A DNA stretch of 64,000 nt from NCBI GenBank assembly GCA_021397835.1, contig JAJFZO010000609.1, positions 64,501 to 128,500 on the forward strand. Direction: 5' to 3'. The stretch is from Moringa oleifera. Its lineage: Eukaryota; Streptophyta; Magnoliopsida; Brassicales; Moringaceae. The position numbers were made by a program, and so were the translations under genes. How positions within the stretch are numbered: the stretch's first letter is position 1; every line of letters starts with the position of its first letter. Shown in pieces: positions 22,961 through 35,921 of the stretch. A model generated the notes under the pieces. It saw nothing but the letters and a program-made list of their open reading frames with translations, was not told the origin of the DNA and made no database searches.

Positions 22961-25900
22961 ATGGAGAGCAACAGCACTAAAAGCCACAAGAGAAAGAGCG
23001 ACTCTTTATCCGAATCGTTGGTTTTCCTCTCGGTTTCTGACACTGGCAGCATCTTCGCTTTGTTACTGGCAGCTCTCTCAAACTCATGTAACAGACCCGA
23101 CTCCATCTCCATAGTCAAGAAATGTTTAAACAAGCTCCGTCTCTCTCTCCTCTCAAAATCCCGTATCCCTTCCCAACAAACCCTTCCCTCCTCTATCCTC
23201 TCATTGCTCCCAGTGTTCCTCAATTCCAAGTAATCTCTGAGTTTGTTTATTTGTGTGTATGGTTGTACTCGTATATACATGTTTGTGAAAATTGATCGAC
23301 GAATTTGGAGTTTCATGTGGTTATCGCAGAAATGAAGCAATTGCGCGTGGCGCTGCCGAGATTGTGGGTGTGGCTTCAATATCGTCATTTGAGATGAATG
23401 AACAAATTGCTTGTGACCGTGAAACTTTGAAGGCTTTAATCTCCTTGGTGACGAGTTCGAATAGGAGAGTCTCAATAGCTGGGTGTAATGCCGTTCTGGA
23501 CTTGTCCTCAACCTTTCTAGGACGACAACAGCTGCTGCAAGTTTCTGCTTTGGAGAGTCTTATGTGAGTGCATCAATTTTTGGTGGCTTCATAGCTCTCT
23601 TTATTTGCCAGTGTTACATTGTTCTTTACTGTTTGTATACCTATGCTAGTCTTTCTGGATTATAAATGAGAGAGGAAAATAAACTTAAGAAAAAGAAATA
23701 AAGATAATAGATTCAGTTGCTGTGTTTCACCAATCCTCTGCCGGCCAAGAAGTCAAAGAAATGAGCAATGACCTCAGATTCTGATGCTAGAGTGAAAAAG
23801 ACTTCCATAATATTCTTTTTTTGCTAGTCAATAAATATGCAGTGTCACCATTCTGTTATCAAGTCCTTAACTTATGAGGTTGAAGTTGTCTGTCATGGGA
23901 TTTGGTTTCTATGGAAATGCTTGTTTTACCTACTTGTTGCCAGTGTCATTGGAAAACTTTGCTGATGGACATCAATTGGTTAAAAATGTTAAAATTAACT
24001 AATATGTAAAATTTCTGGCTAGAAACCTTGTTTGATGGTGAAATCATTGCTCAATATAAATTACCAACATGTATTTTGGTAAGTGTTTGAATTTGGTGAG
24101 GGAGATCAGCAAATAATGTAAGTTTAATAATGCTATTAGTTTATATCCATCCTGAATATCTGCAAAAAGTTGTTCGTTGGAAGAGGTAGGGCAAAAACAT
24201 TTCTGGGTTCTGTTATGATTTCCAGGTTTGCAGTCTCAACCCTTTTCTAAAGTTTCCTGTTTGCCCCAGGAATTTGTATGATCAGGAGCTCAATAAGAGA
24301 GCTTCAAGTACTTGGTATCTTTGCTAAATGATTACCCCCCATATGTTGTTCTTGATGATTTATCTTAGCATGCATATGCTCATTTGCTCTAAGCAAAACT
24401 GTGATGTAGCCTTCATAAGTATTCAAAATGCTGTCCTTCATAGCTTAGATTTAAGTACTTAAAATTTTGTAACAGTTTCTTAATTGTTGCATGGTATAGG
24501 AAACCTGAAACTGTTATCTGTGCTGAAGGCAATGATATACCCCTGAGAAGCTTTCACAATTTTATGCATCATTGCTGAAGTTAAGTGTTGAGAATCTTTT
24601 TATACTGACTCATGCATCGAAGAGAAAACTTGAGTCATGATGTGAATGTTCCAACATTAATCGTGTTGGGTCGAGCTCCTTTTTTTGACAACACTACTAG
24701 TAGTTGTGTTTGTTAAAGAGATCTTGCCCCCTCCGCCCCAACTTTCTATTACTTGATCTTTACTTGAGTAAATTAATCTTGAGACCGAAATTGGCAGCGC
24801 ATTGTAAATTTTGACTAAATCAGAAGTTTATGTTCACATTGATGTCTAAGTTGAGTACACTTCTTATCCATGTCGAGACCAAAAGTGGCTTTTCCACTTC
24901 TTTGCTAAAGACTTGTTGAGAGACAGATTAAGGTTATCAGTAATCTTTTTATCTATTGCAAATTTGATCATATTTGATCTGGAACAACTTGATTAACATA
25001 ACATTCATTAGGTTTGGATTCCTTCAGGTTTGGAAATCATCGACATCAATTTCTTTATGCATTGGGGATGGGACAAATACTACCCATCTTAAGTTAGGGA
25101 TTGCTGAAGACAAGCTTCTAGTTTTGCTTTTTGATGCAGCAATTGTTCTTATTAATACATGTAACACTGAGGAATTGGAAAAGATCCCAGAAAAACTCTC
25201 TGAAACTTTTCTTATCTTTCTCAAAGAAACGTGGAAAAAAGTTCGTGATCAAATGTTACTTGGCAAAATTTCAAGGTCTAGTAAAGGGAAGCACTTGAGC
25301 AGTACTTCTATCAGCAATCTGGCAGAAAGCCTTTTTAGGCTTTCCATGAATGTCACTCAAGGAACATCAATTTTACCGTCTGAGATGGTTAGAAGCAGTA
25401 TTTTTGGATCAAGTGGACCTACTTTTAGAAGTTTCTTCATAAACTACTGGGAGGTCTCACCATTTCTTGTTCAAAGGCTCTCAAGTTTTCCGACCAAGGA
25501 CAATGATATTTTTAGATCAATTATGGAGTCTTTGAACTCCAAAGGATGGCTTTTTTCCTCTATTTCTTCAGTGCTTCAAGGTCTTATTTCTTGTTTGCCT
25601 ATTGCATCAGATGAGCTAGACATCTTTAATTTCCTGATGGAGGTGAGAAATAAATTGGGTTATCCTGTAACCTATGAGCAGGATATACGGGTTCTAAGAA
25701 CAGAGAAGAACTCAAAAAGAGAGGTGCATTTCTTTAAAGAAATTCTAGACTCATGCTGTACCAAGACACCCTTTTTGCATGTTGATGATATTCTAAAATG
25801 TCAAGAAGCATTTAAAAGGGGTTATACAATTGCTTTACGTGGCATGGCATTCCGGTTTGAGAGTGTTGCTTTTCTTGCAGATGGATTAGCATCCTTATTT

Positions 25901-28900
25901 GGTCAACCAACAGCAGGTGCCAACTTATACTTGACGCCACCTAATTCTCAAGGTTTGGCTATTCACTATGATGACCATTGTGTATTTGTATGCCAACTTC
26001 TTGGAACAAAGCAATGGAAAATTTCTTCTAGGCCAATTGTGCAGTTGCCTCACTTGTATGCCCCTTGTGACACTAATAATGGTGAAGATGTTGAGAGTTC
26101 AATGACTGGGTGCAAAAATTTACTGCTAAAAGAAGGTGATATCTTATATATTCCGAGAGGGTACCTTCATGAGGCATTTACAGATGATGGGGGGCCCAAC
26201 GGGTACGCTGGGTTTTCCTTACACCTGACGCTTGCTATTGAGGTTGAGCCTCCATTTGAGTAAGTAACTATCCTAAGTGTTTGCTGATTCTGTTTAAATT
26301 ATTTGTTTATAAGGTCACGCCGCACTCTCCTTCTAATCAAGTGATATTTTTCTCGTCAACTCTTGAAAGTTAATGCCTTTTTCAGTAAAGCAATTTCACA
26401 TTTTATTTCCGGGTTATGTTGATGGGAAGTAACTGGAAGAAAAGTTCAACTTAGTATGTTGCTTGGTAGGATGCTGGTATTCTAAGTTAGCACCATCGTT
26501 TTCTTTGATTCTTATTATCCTTTGAACATTCTCAGTGAACTAAAAGATAGTAAGCATCACATTGTTTGGTTCTCATAGTAGAAAAATTTTGCTGGTCATC
26601 TTAAATTCCCAGGCACCAAGTTTTCCCACCTTCACTGGGAATGTAGTGCCCACCCAGAGGAGCAGGTAGATATACCCCTTCGGTAAGGGAATGGTCACTT
26701 AACTTGTGCCCTAGCTGCTTAATGATCTGCACTCAATTTGCCATTGATTCTTCACCTTGGGCCTGCGTAAGTAGTCGTTTAGTGTCTCCAGATTTCCTCA
26801 GATTACCATGCTCCCCAGGGATAATACCTCTTGATGATATCAATGTCAACAAAATAAAGTAATCATATGTGGATAAACATCTTATTTATGCTTGTGCGTA
26901 CTGCCAGTCTTTATGCTAGAACGGTTAAATTTGATGTGTGAACCAATCACCAACCAGATTCTTTTATTTATTTATTATATATACATATATTTTGAGGTTC
27001 AAATATCATTGACAAGGCAAGGTTTACTTTGATGATGCATAGGTACTTTATGGTGGTATGATATGTACTTTGCACATTATCCTTTGTGTTTTATGGGAAG
27101 AATGATGTTTGCCATCAATATACATGGTGATGTTCAATGTAAAGTCCAAAATCATTGCTTTATAATATGAGAGTAAGTATTTATTACATTGTACACATAG
27201 ATACATTATCTTTGTATGATACATGTTGCTGAATGTAGTAGTATCCTTGCACTTTGCTGAACTCGAAAATGCATGTAATGCTTCTTAATTCTATGTATAG
27301 TTAATGCAAGAAGTATAGGTTGTTTGCTTATGTGGCTAAGTATGCGGTTTGCACAGAAGAAGAGAAAGGGAGGGAAAAAAAGAACACCTTTCAAGTACTG
27401 ATCTTCATATGTAGTCTTTTTCTGAAGTAAGTTTAGATTTTGAGAAGGAAACATTCAAGAAGGTGATGCAAATTTATGCTTTTCAAAAGCTGAATAAAAA
27501 ACAGTGAAGCATGCTTATTCTTTTGTCATTTGAAGTGAACGAAAAATTATAAAAATTACTTTCCAGAAGCTAAATTGCGAAAGTTGAACCAAATGGAGCC
27601 TAGTCTTAATTCCTCAAAAATTTAGTATGCCTTTCCTAAGAGGCCTATATAGGCTTATCCCAAGCTAAGTGGGGTTGGCGTTTCTGCCTTTGACTGATAA
27701 GCAATTCCAGGTCATTTGTCAGTAAATGTCTAATGACTTGACCAGTGATATTTTCAGAATAAGAACTAGACTTTCAGCTGACCCTTCACTAGTGACTGTA
27801 TGGGTTTCAAAATACATCCAAATTTCAAATTTTTGAAAATGGTAATGTAGTAGGATAAAAAGTGATTATTTGTACTTCTTATATAAGATGTTAGTTTTTC
27901 CTTTAGACCATCAGCTTCTATATTTATAATTCTGATCATCTTGTAGGTCTTAAATAAAAGATTGAGATGTCTGATTGATTTGAGTGACCTGTCTAGAAAT
28001 GAAACTCAACAGTGCATGTGGACTCACCCATGCTGTTGATGATATCAAATAGTACAATTTGTGTTTGAGAGACAGGGAGACAGTTGGGGTTAGTGCTGGT
28101 TATGGACATCTCTTTCATGTTTTTCAGTCATGATTAAATATGTGTCAATTATTGTCTAAATGATAAGGACAGGCATGGACCGATTACTTAATTGGCTTAA
28201 GCCATAAATATATACCATAATTTTATGAATGAGTATAAGTTGGTCAAAGAGAATTTCTTTGCTATTATGTATATTTGTATACATAGGATGTACGGACTGA
28301 AAATATATAGCTGTAATCCATTTTGTTAAAATTTTCTATTCTTGTAAATCTGAAATTCTGTGCTTGTTTGTCCTGGAGCTGACAAAATGAGATTATCTGG
28401 AGTTACAATGTTTTCATGTGAATTCGGCAGCAGCTCAAAATTGGAACTGATATCCTGAATATGGAGATATCCATTGAGATAGTTGAATATATTGCAATGT
28501 GATAACTAGGTGATTACTAGACATGATATATCATAGAACCTTCAGAAACCTATGAAAAATAGAGGTTTTGAGGTCCACTGTTTCTCATATGCTGTTTGCT
28601 GTATTTTGCTTAAAAGCAGGTGGGAGGGATTTGCCCACATTGCACTTTGTTGTTGGCACCAGACCCAAAAGCAATGTTATGAAGCTTCCGCTGACTCCTT
28701 ATCTAGGGTACTGATGGTCATGTCTGTTAATGTGCTGCATGTCATTATCGGGTTAATTGGTAATTCTGACCCTAACTTTCGGAAGGCATGCTTGGTTGCT
28801 GCAACTTTGCCATCAGAGACCAATAGTTGGCTTTATCTGAACCAGAAAGCCACCTTCAGCAATATCATGGACAGCATTGATGCAACATCTAGGTTCCAGG

Positions 28901-29223
28901 AAGCACTTGAAACAATGGAAGTGGCTATTCATAAAAATGAAGATCCCTTTCAACGAATGAGGTGGCTTCGGTTTCTTGAATGGGATGGTGAAATTGCTCA
29001 AGGACATGATTGGAATTTACCTTTCATGAAAACTGAAGAATTACTACACATATATACTCAGCACAAAGATATGGCAAAGAGTGCATTTATGGAAGTCAAA
29101 AGTAGATTTTGTAGGGAGGTAGCATATACAAGTACTATTGAGAGCTACAAGAGGCTGCTGGAAAGGTACAAGAAAGTGAGAAAGCAATACATGAATGGAA
29201 TGCTGTCTCTGCATGTGACTTAA
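22961..29223 (+). CDS. NO66/MINA53-type JmjC (cupin) 2-oxoglutarate oxygenase, four exons
   Basis: Exons are 22961-23229, 23330-23563, 25012-26259 and 28620-29223. All introns are GT-AG and the joined length is 2,355 nt, giving exactly 784 aa plus a TAA. Residues 1-170 are helical and ARM-like (RRVSIAGCNAVLDLSS, then QQLLQVSALESLM). The JmjC/cupin core lies at about residues 440-590. It shows GLAIHYDDHCVFVCQLLGTK with iron ligands His486 and Asp488, and YIPRGYLHEA with the third ligand His554. The 66-residue spacing fits the family. Exon 4 should form the C-terminal winged-helix part. Animal NO66 and MINA53 hydroxylate histidines of ribosomal proteins in the nucleolus; histone demethylation is disputed. 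The protein is longer than human NO66 because of its N-terminal extension. The third exon's start at 25012 (after CATTAG) is chosen over the downstream CAG because only it keeps frame. Confidence 0.93.
23564..25011 (+). other. intron 2 of the NO66-like gene (1,448 bp)
   Basis: It starts GTGAGTG and ends ATTCATTAG. No transposon or RNA gene was recognised inside. Confidence 0.85.
26260..28619 (+). other. intron 3 of the NO66-like gene (2,360 bp)
   Basis: It starts GTAAGT and ends AAAAGCAG. The junction restores EPPFE-WEGFAHIAL. A GC-richer block (about 26610-26830) and a TTATCCCAAGCTAAGTGGGG motif near 27655 look like fossil insertions, but neither could be classified. Confidence 0.8.
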
Positions 29224-29531
29224 CCATAATTTTCAGCATGCATGAGGCACAAGCACACATTTTAAAAGGAAAATTGAATTGCGAGTCATTTGACTTGCTA
29301 ACTCTTTTCTTTCCCTCATCTGAAACTGGTGTGCTAGATTTTTCTATACTATTTTCTCATCGTTTTAGTGTTAATCGAAGTAGAAGATAGCAGTTTGGGA
29401 AGGCATGAGAAAATAAAAATGAAACAAAGGAGGAACATAACTGGTTTAATACTGATGATTTGTACAGTTGTCATCCATTCTTTAGAATACATGCGTGCAT
29501 CATAAGCTTCCCCAGGAACTATGAGAACTTT

Positions 29532-30216
29532 CTATGGTTTAGGATGTTTTGGAGTTGGTGTTGGATGAGTTGTCACTCCATGGTAATCAATGTGATAAAC
29601 AAGCTCGTCTGAATTATCACTGCTTCTTGCATATTTGAGGGACATGGAATGTTGGATTTTCAATTGCACTGATTCTTCATCGGCAACCTGCATTTTCGTC
29701 CAACCGAGTTTAGAAATCCTGGACAAGAATTTATAGAAGATCTTCCCAAAGGGATAGGTTGATGGGTTCTGAGATGTAAGGAGATCAGAGAAGGTATGGA
29801 AATATCTCCCCAACTATTGTGCATTGTTTCTTACTAAATGAATTAATGTAATTTGTTCTTGCCCTTGGTATCACTCCTATGACTGGTTGAACTGGAATTG
29901 ATGTTCTTTTCGAATTGATCATTTGAACTGGTATTGGCCATGTATTAGGATCCAAAATCCTGGCAATGACCTTTGGTGAAATATGAAAAGAGTGGAGTTT
30001 CCAGAGAACAAATATAAGACCTACCTTGAAATTAGGATATCCATCATTGTGGTTGGGTGTTGATGTCCTCATTTCTCTCATGGATCTCCTTCCTGTAAGA
30101 AAAATCCAGGAAGATGAAGAAAAAGAAGAGGAGAAAGAATAGCCCATGTTTTGGGAAAAGGAGTAGAAAGCAATTGTGAGGAGACATAGCCAAACCAAAG
30201 GCGGCGGTATCTTCAT
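29532..30216 (-). CDS. small secreted signalling-peptide precursor (DY-/Pro-rich tail), two exons
   Basis: Exon 1 is 30216-30025 (64 codons) and exon 2 is 29687-29532 (51 codons plus TAG), joined in phase 0 across a GT-AG intron (GTAGGT ... ATGCAG), giving 115 aa. Residues 1-22 form a signal peptide (MKIPPPLVWLCLLTIAFYSF). A Ser-rich spacer with a dibasic GRR follows. The variable middle contains STPNHNDGYPNF. The C-terminus reads ELVYHID, then DYHGVTTHPTPTPKHPKP. A DY pair (tyrosine-sulfation context) followed by His/Pro-rich residues that can be hydroxylated is typical of plant peptide hormones such as RGF/GLV/CLEL, PSY and CIF, but the tail does not match their consensus exactly. It probably acts outside the cell as a processed peptide for a receptor kinase. 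The family assignment is inference; the gene structure is well supported. Confidence 0.75.
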
Positions 30217-30270
30217 TACTTGTTGAAATATAAAAACTCACATCCTTTTGATAGAAATGAGGAAGATTAC

Positions 30271-30281
30271 CAAAATATATA
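30271..30281 (-). promoter_or_regulatory. TATA box of the small-peptide gene
   Basis: TATATATTTTG on the minus strand lies about 60 bases upstream of the ATG at 30216, with no ATG between them. A pyrimidine (TC)n patch lies just upstream at about 30308-30330. Confidence 0.55.
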
Positions 30282-30534
30282 GACAAGAGGTTTGCAATGC
30301 AATTGAGTGAGAGGGAGAGAGAGAGAGATTGTGTATGTTTGTGTCAATTATTGATGGAGGGACTGGGCGAAACATGTGTAGGCCCATGCTTATGAAGCTG
30401 TTATGCAGAGAGTCAGAGAGACCGTAGAGCAGGGGAGAGCGCCGGGGACTCTGTCTTTCTTGTGTAAAAGTTTACTCTTTGACACCAATACTGCAAATGC
30501 TGTGTTTGGGCAGGCGAATGGAGCATACAGGCAT

Positions 30535-30540
30535 CACGTG
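30535..30540. promoter_or_regulatory. G-box (CACGTG) upstream of the small-peptide gene
   Basis: CACGTGGGG occurs about 260 bases upstream of the TATA box. G-box/ABRE cores are bound by bZIP and bHLH factors in plants. A link to this gene is inferred from position only. Confidence 0.35.
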
Positions 30541-30659
30541 GGGGTTCCATGCCAAACAAAACCCACCATAGTTGAATCATTAATCCATGTTTTGTCCGGA
30601 TCAGTAAGGACATGTGATTATGTCACCTATTGGCTGTCCTCAATTTCTTAGCCACTTCA

Positions 30660-31160
30660 CCAATAATGACTACTTAAAAGTTTTCTAAGAGTGCATTTTT
30701 TTTTTTCCAAATCTTTTGATCAATCTAGTTTTTCTACCTATTAAAGAGAGATTTGGTTAAACTATAAAAATTTCCTCAAGTATTAGTAGAGCGAGGCAAT
30801 TATTTTCATCTATCGTAAAATTATAATTGCATTTTAGAAATTTTTTTAAAAAATTTAATATTAGAATTGCATTTTAAGGTATTGAACATAAAATACTTGT
30901 GAACTTCATAAGTTGAATATCTTGCAAAATTAGTCAAATCATAATATAATTAAAAAAGTGCATAAGAATTAATGTTATAATGGTGAAGAACTCATTGTTA
31001 TTGGGTTTACTTATTGTATTTAGTCTCCTTTTGAGATATAATCAAATTCTCTCATTATCTTTATGTTCCACCAATTTAAGGCTTAATAGTCATTTTTCTA
31101 GTTCCACCAAATGCTGAGACTATGCTAGAACTTCTCATATGGTTGATATTAATTAAAAGC
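30660..31160. other. AT-rich DNA, no feature seen
   Basis: No exon, LTR end or RNA gene was recognised. The minus-strand Tat remnant breaks off somewhere in this stretch. Confidence 0.4.
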
Positions 31161-34100
31161 TTATTTAAAGTGTATCGAGGCATGATGTTGAATGAAGACC
31201 CTTATTAGTACCTTAATTATGTTTATTCCCATGTATTCAATGGAGCTGTATAGAGTTTTTGTAGATCTTTTTTCATTTTGAAGTATTTCATCATCTATAA
31301 ATAACATTAGATTGTGCCTAGTGATGTGCCCCATGAGGCCTTCCATCGGATTGGTGGGGATTTGATGCGGTACAAAGGCATTTTTCAATACTTTCATCAA
31401 GGCCTTCTTGCGTGGTTCAAAATCGAAGATAAAAAAGTAAAATGAAATTTTCGCTAGCGTTTTGCTCAACTGATGTATTATGTTGCACTCGTTATGCTTA
31501 ATATACTTTAGAAATTCCATTGCTTCTTTTTCAATCATGGGTTAAGGATCTTTTTATTTTATTTTCTTTTTAGCTTTCTCCACAACATTTTCTTTTGACG
31601 CAATAGTCTTGGCTTTCCTTTTTGCTTCGATTGGCTCGTAACATCTTTCGCTTCGTATTACATAACTTGGGCTAACTATATTTGTAATTTCATTTGCGGT
31701 TTGAATTATTGTATTGTGTCTCCAAGGTATCGCATGATTGTCTTTATAAGAAAAAGGAGTTGGTACCTTGATGATAACTTTCGCCTTTCTTATGATTGCC
31801 GTAGGAGGGATTAGAGCCTTGGGCTTGTAGATGAACAATTTTGTTCCTTCAATCATCCTCACATTATATACGTTGCTTCCCTCCTTTACCATATTTATTT
31901 AGTGTGTCCCATGGGTAAGAAGTAGGTTGTTGGTGACATTGGGGCTATTGACACTTTTAAACTCCAGGATTTCGTTGTTTACAAAAAATTGGACTTTTAT
32001 TTAAATTTCATACAATTTTCTATATGAAGACCCATTACCCCAGTATGGTACTTATAGATGGCATTCACATCATACTACTTAATGCATAGGGCTAGAGAGG
32101 TTTGACAAATAAAGGAGCAATTAGCTTTTGGTCAAATAGTTAGGGGTATAATTTTGAGTATGAGCATGGCATTGTCCAAATCAAAACCTTTTGTCCTTGC
32201 GACTTTTCTAAGTTTACTCATTGTTGATATTAGACATGTTTTTCTAAGGGGCTTTATATACTATCCTAAAGGCTAATATGTTTCTCCCTCTTTTTCATCA
32301 AGGCGAACAATTTTTTCACATAGGTAAGGCCTTTAAGTTTTCCTGTCTTTATGGTGTTTTCAATGAATTCTTTAGTTTGCACAATATCTATAAATCATTG
32401 CATCGACATTATGATCATTCTTTCATAAAAAGGAGTCTTGAGCGTTTCGATGAACATTTCAGATAATCCCCATTTAGTTAGGTAGGGTTGTACTCTGTCA
32501 AGATTTCTTTCCATCATTGTGCACATTCTTTGAATGTTTTGTTCCCTGTTTTACTCATTTTTCGTAGAGTTATTAGGTTGGGAGCTAGCTCTTCCATGTG
32601 CTGATAATTGCTCAGAAAAACTTAAACTAAACCTCTCTAGTTTTGAATTTTTTTTTATGCTTCTAGGTTTGTATACCGATTTAATGTTTCCTTTAGGCTA
32701 GCCCGAAAGTAATTGATCAAAAGTTTTTAGTTACTTTTGTAACTGTGCATCTTATATAGATAGACTCTAAGATGTGTTATTGGGCATTTGGTGCCTTCAT
32801 AGCGGTCGAATTTTGTCACCTTGAACTTGGAGGAAATGACTAGCTGTAAGACTAGGCTTAAATCTATGAAATTAATTCCCATATGTTTTTTGACCTTAGA
32901 AATCTCTTACTTTTTTTGTTAAAATTTGATCTGAAAGAGTAGCTTTTGGTTGACGTCATTGACTCTCGTGTTTCTTTTCGTATCTAAGGTATTTAGCATT
33001 TACTAAGTTTATGGCACCAGTGGTCTTTTTATTCAATTTGTTGATGCTTTTTAGCCCACAATGCAATTTTGCCCTTGGTTATGCTATAAAGGCATTCATG
33101 GATGGGCCTGTTATAGTGGGACTTGCAAGTTGAAAAATGTGAGGCTTTTTCTCGCCCTTTTGTTTTGGTCTCTCTACATTAGTAGTTTTTTCTTTAATGA
33201 GTCCCTCCATAGATTTCATAATTTCTTGGGACTATTAGGCCATGGAGTTTTAGAGGTCCATATAGTTCTATAGCATTTTGTTCTACATGTCAGTTTAGGT
33301 TTAGGCTATCTTAGCCTAAGTAGCTTTAATCCTTTTAATTCTTAAAGTGTAATCTTATATATTTTCTTGTTATTGGCTTTTTGAGCAAGTTTTATATCCT
33401 TTGATGACAAAGTGTTGGTTCCCTTTCCTTATTGTGAGTTTTGAAATCTATTTTAGTTTTTTATTTGTATGATATGTAATCATGCATGTGAAATGTTCAA
33501 CTAAAAATTTATCTTCTCAAAGAGAGACCATTTTATTAATTTTACAAAAACATTTAATATCTCACATTCGGTCCATGGTTAAAGACATCTTGAACTCTTT
33601 AATATATGAATAGCATTCTATATAAGAAAGCTTTTTTTCATTCGGATGCCATTATTTAAAAGCAACCTTATGTCTTTGAATCTCATGATACATATTGGTG
33701 GCCATTTCAGTTGCTAGTTTTACTTATGCTTTCGGGGTGCCAAGATTCTCCACTATTTTACCATATTTGTCCTAATTTTGAAACCATTTGATGCAATTTT
33801 TTTTTAGTTTGATTTCTCCAAACGTTGATTTCATCTCTATTCCTTCTAGTTTGCTTTTAGATAATCTTGATCCATCATTCTTATCACTTGGTTCAACTTA
33901 TGAGTGTATTCGTCCTCTTTTTATTATTCATACTATTTTGTCTCGTTAATTTGTTCCTAATGGCAGATTTTGGTTACAGAGATAATCTTTTAAAACTTCT
34001 GTTTTCTTTCATTATCTCTTATAAGACTTTAGCTTTCTACTTGAGCTCTCTTTGGATCTCTATGCTTTCAGTCATAAAAATGTTCTTTTCTTCTTTAAAC

Positions 34101-35070
34101 CATTTTAGTTCTTGATTTAGTTCCCTCAATTCCTAATATTTTTTTGACTTCACCTTTTTTGTTTAAAAGTTCTTTGGTTCTTTCACCTCAATTTCTACTT
34201 CAGATTTCTCTTTTTTAGCTATCTTAATTGTGTCTTCTTGTGTCTAGACTTTATACCTTAAGGTTGTTATTTCTTGTTGCCACTTAGGATTGTTTAGCTT
34301 CCTATGACTCTTTTTCTTTTTGAAAGTGTTCCATATCCGTTTGTCGTGACTTTATAGGAGATTTCTTGATTAATGGCAACCATGATGGTAGAGTTATATC
34401 TCAAGTTCTATTCTTTTTTAAAGTGGCATATGTAATTGTTATACCATTCTTCCATTTGCATTTTTGCATTTGATGAGCTTTTTCCAAAGCTTGTGTGATT
34501 CATCCTATATTGACAACTGTAAGAATCAGAGGTATTCGAATTTTTCTTTTATTAGGTTATGTAAAGTTGATATATACTGCTTAACTCTTTGCTGCCTCAT
34601 TATTGCTATCAGTGTGTAGTTTATGCTTTCCCATAATCAAAGTAAGAATATATAGTGAAAATGTCCAACTATGAAGAAGATTAACTTGGTAAGTCATCCA
34701 TAGTGCTATCCACTATAGTTGTTTTTATATTAAAATTAATAAATTGTTTGCTCATTCGTACAAGTTTTGGACTCATATTTGTTTTTCTCTCACTAAAGCT
34801 ATTGATAGGGTGGCAGAAAGCCTCAAATGCCCTTTTTTTTTTCTCTCTCTTTAAATGACTTTTCAGCCAAGTGTAGAGCAAAGAAACCCCTCTTAGCAAA
34901 TATCCTCCTCTGGTTCCTCTGCAATGCCTTAAAGATCTTAAAAATTGTGCCAATATCACCAAAACTATATTGACTCCATGAAGGTGTGCTACTAAGAAGT
35001 CCACAACTGTAATCTCTTCTTGTCCTTGCGCTTTAGGGAATATTAGGAGTCCACATATTGCTAAAACCAA
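31161..35070 (-). pseudogene. Tat/Ogre-like Ty3/gypsy gag and pre-protease region
   Basis: On the minus strand the order is as follows. An N-terminal gag domain lies at 35070-34681 (VLAICGLLIFPKAQGQEEIT, HCRGTRGGYLL, LLYTWLKSHL). The central Retrotrans_gag domain lies at about 32850-32450 (FKVTKFDRYEGTKCPITHL, YFRASL, ELAPNLITLRKM). Then comes 31892-31554 (VPTPFSYKDNHAIPWRHN, SERCYEPIEAKRK). The last part, 31538-31161, has EFLKYIKHNECNIIHQLSKT, KALMKVLKNAFVPHQIP and MLFIDDEIL, which normally sits just before the aspartic protease DxGS motif. Protease, RT and integrase are missing, so the copy is truncated. Numerous stops and frameshifts separate the pieces. It is clearly dead. Confidence 0.8.
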
Positions 35071-35901
35071 CCCTTTTTTTTTCTTGACTCTTCCATTATG
35101 TGATCTTGGTATGTTAGGTCCTAGAAATGTATGGTTACTTTGATTGATGACTTCTCTACTTGAACTCTAAGAAATATCCTATGTATCTGTATTCTTGATC
35201 AAGTTTCTCTCTATCTTTTCTATTTAACATTTCTCACAGGGATCATAATTCAACTAGCCAAATCCTTTTCATGACTAATTTGACTTCAAAAGGTGATCTT
35301 TTCGAACCGATATTGAACTTCCTTAGTCTTACTTAAGATCGGCATGATTTTTATGCTTTTAAGAAATTAACAAAGAGGTAACGTATAAAAGAGAGATGAA
35401 TTTTCAATTGCTATGAGATGTGGTGCAAACCAAATATATCTCATTCGTGTCCTAATTGGGTTTATAAGCTCTAACCTTAAACATGGCTCTACCCTAAGTT
35501 AAATATACGTTATGGTTATGTAGTGAGAGATGAACTTCTACTAGTTTCCAAATTGCCCCTCATCAAATTAATGAGGCCTTAGAATATTACAATTATCACA
35601 ACCACGAATAATGATCCAAGAATACTAACATATCCCAAGTTCAATCTAAGTGAAATAGTTCATCAACTTTACAAAAAGAGGTTTCCTCACAAAAGTGTGG
35701 TTACGAATATTTCTCCTAAAAAGTAGAGCTTAGATTTAAAGCTTTTGTTATGCTTTTGTGGTTTGTGTAAAGTCATTGACACATGTATCTAAGCAATAAG
35801 GCATAATAAATACAAAACATACCTTTATATAAGATAAAATAGAAAATAATTCAAACATTAGCCTGATGCTCTATGTTCCCAAAATTAGAGATTTTGGGTT
35901 T

Positions 35902-35921
35902 GATCCTTAGTGGAGTCATCA
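35902..35921 (-). other. Tat-type primer-binding site
   Basis: The minus strand reads TGATGACTCCACTAAGGATC, close to the TGGCGACTCC-type primer site of Tat/Ogre elements. It lies about 830 bases upstream of the gag start at 35070 and directly downstream of the LTR. Confidence 0.6.

Noticed and set aside
22954..23511. 185-codon open frame on the minus strand
   Set aside because: It is entirely antisense to exons 1-2 of the NO66-like gene, has no recognisable domain, and spans the real intron at 23230-23329.
26610..26830. GC-richer part of intron 3 as an extra exon
   Set aside because: Including it would break the exact frame closure of the four-exon model; the JmjC protein is continuous from EPPFE to WEGFAH without it.
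28813..29007. 64-codon minus-strand frame
   Set aside because: Antisense shadow of exon 4 of the NO66-like gene.
30403..30651. Open frames on both strands upstream of the peptide gene
   Set aside because: No family motif or splice context; they overlap a likely promoter region with a G-box.
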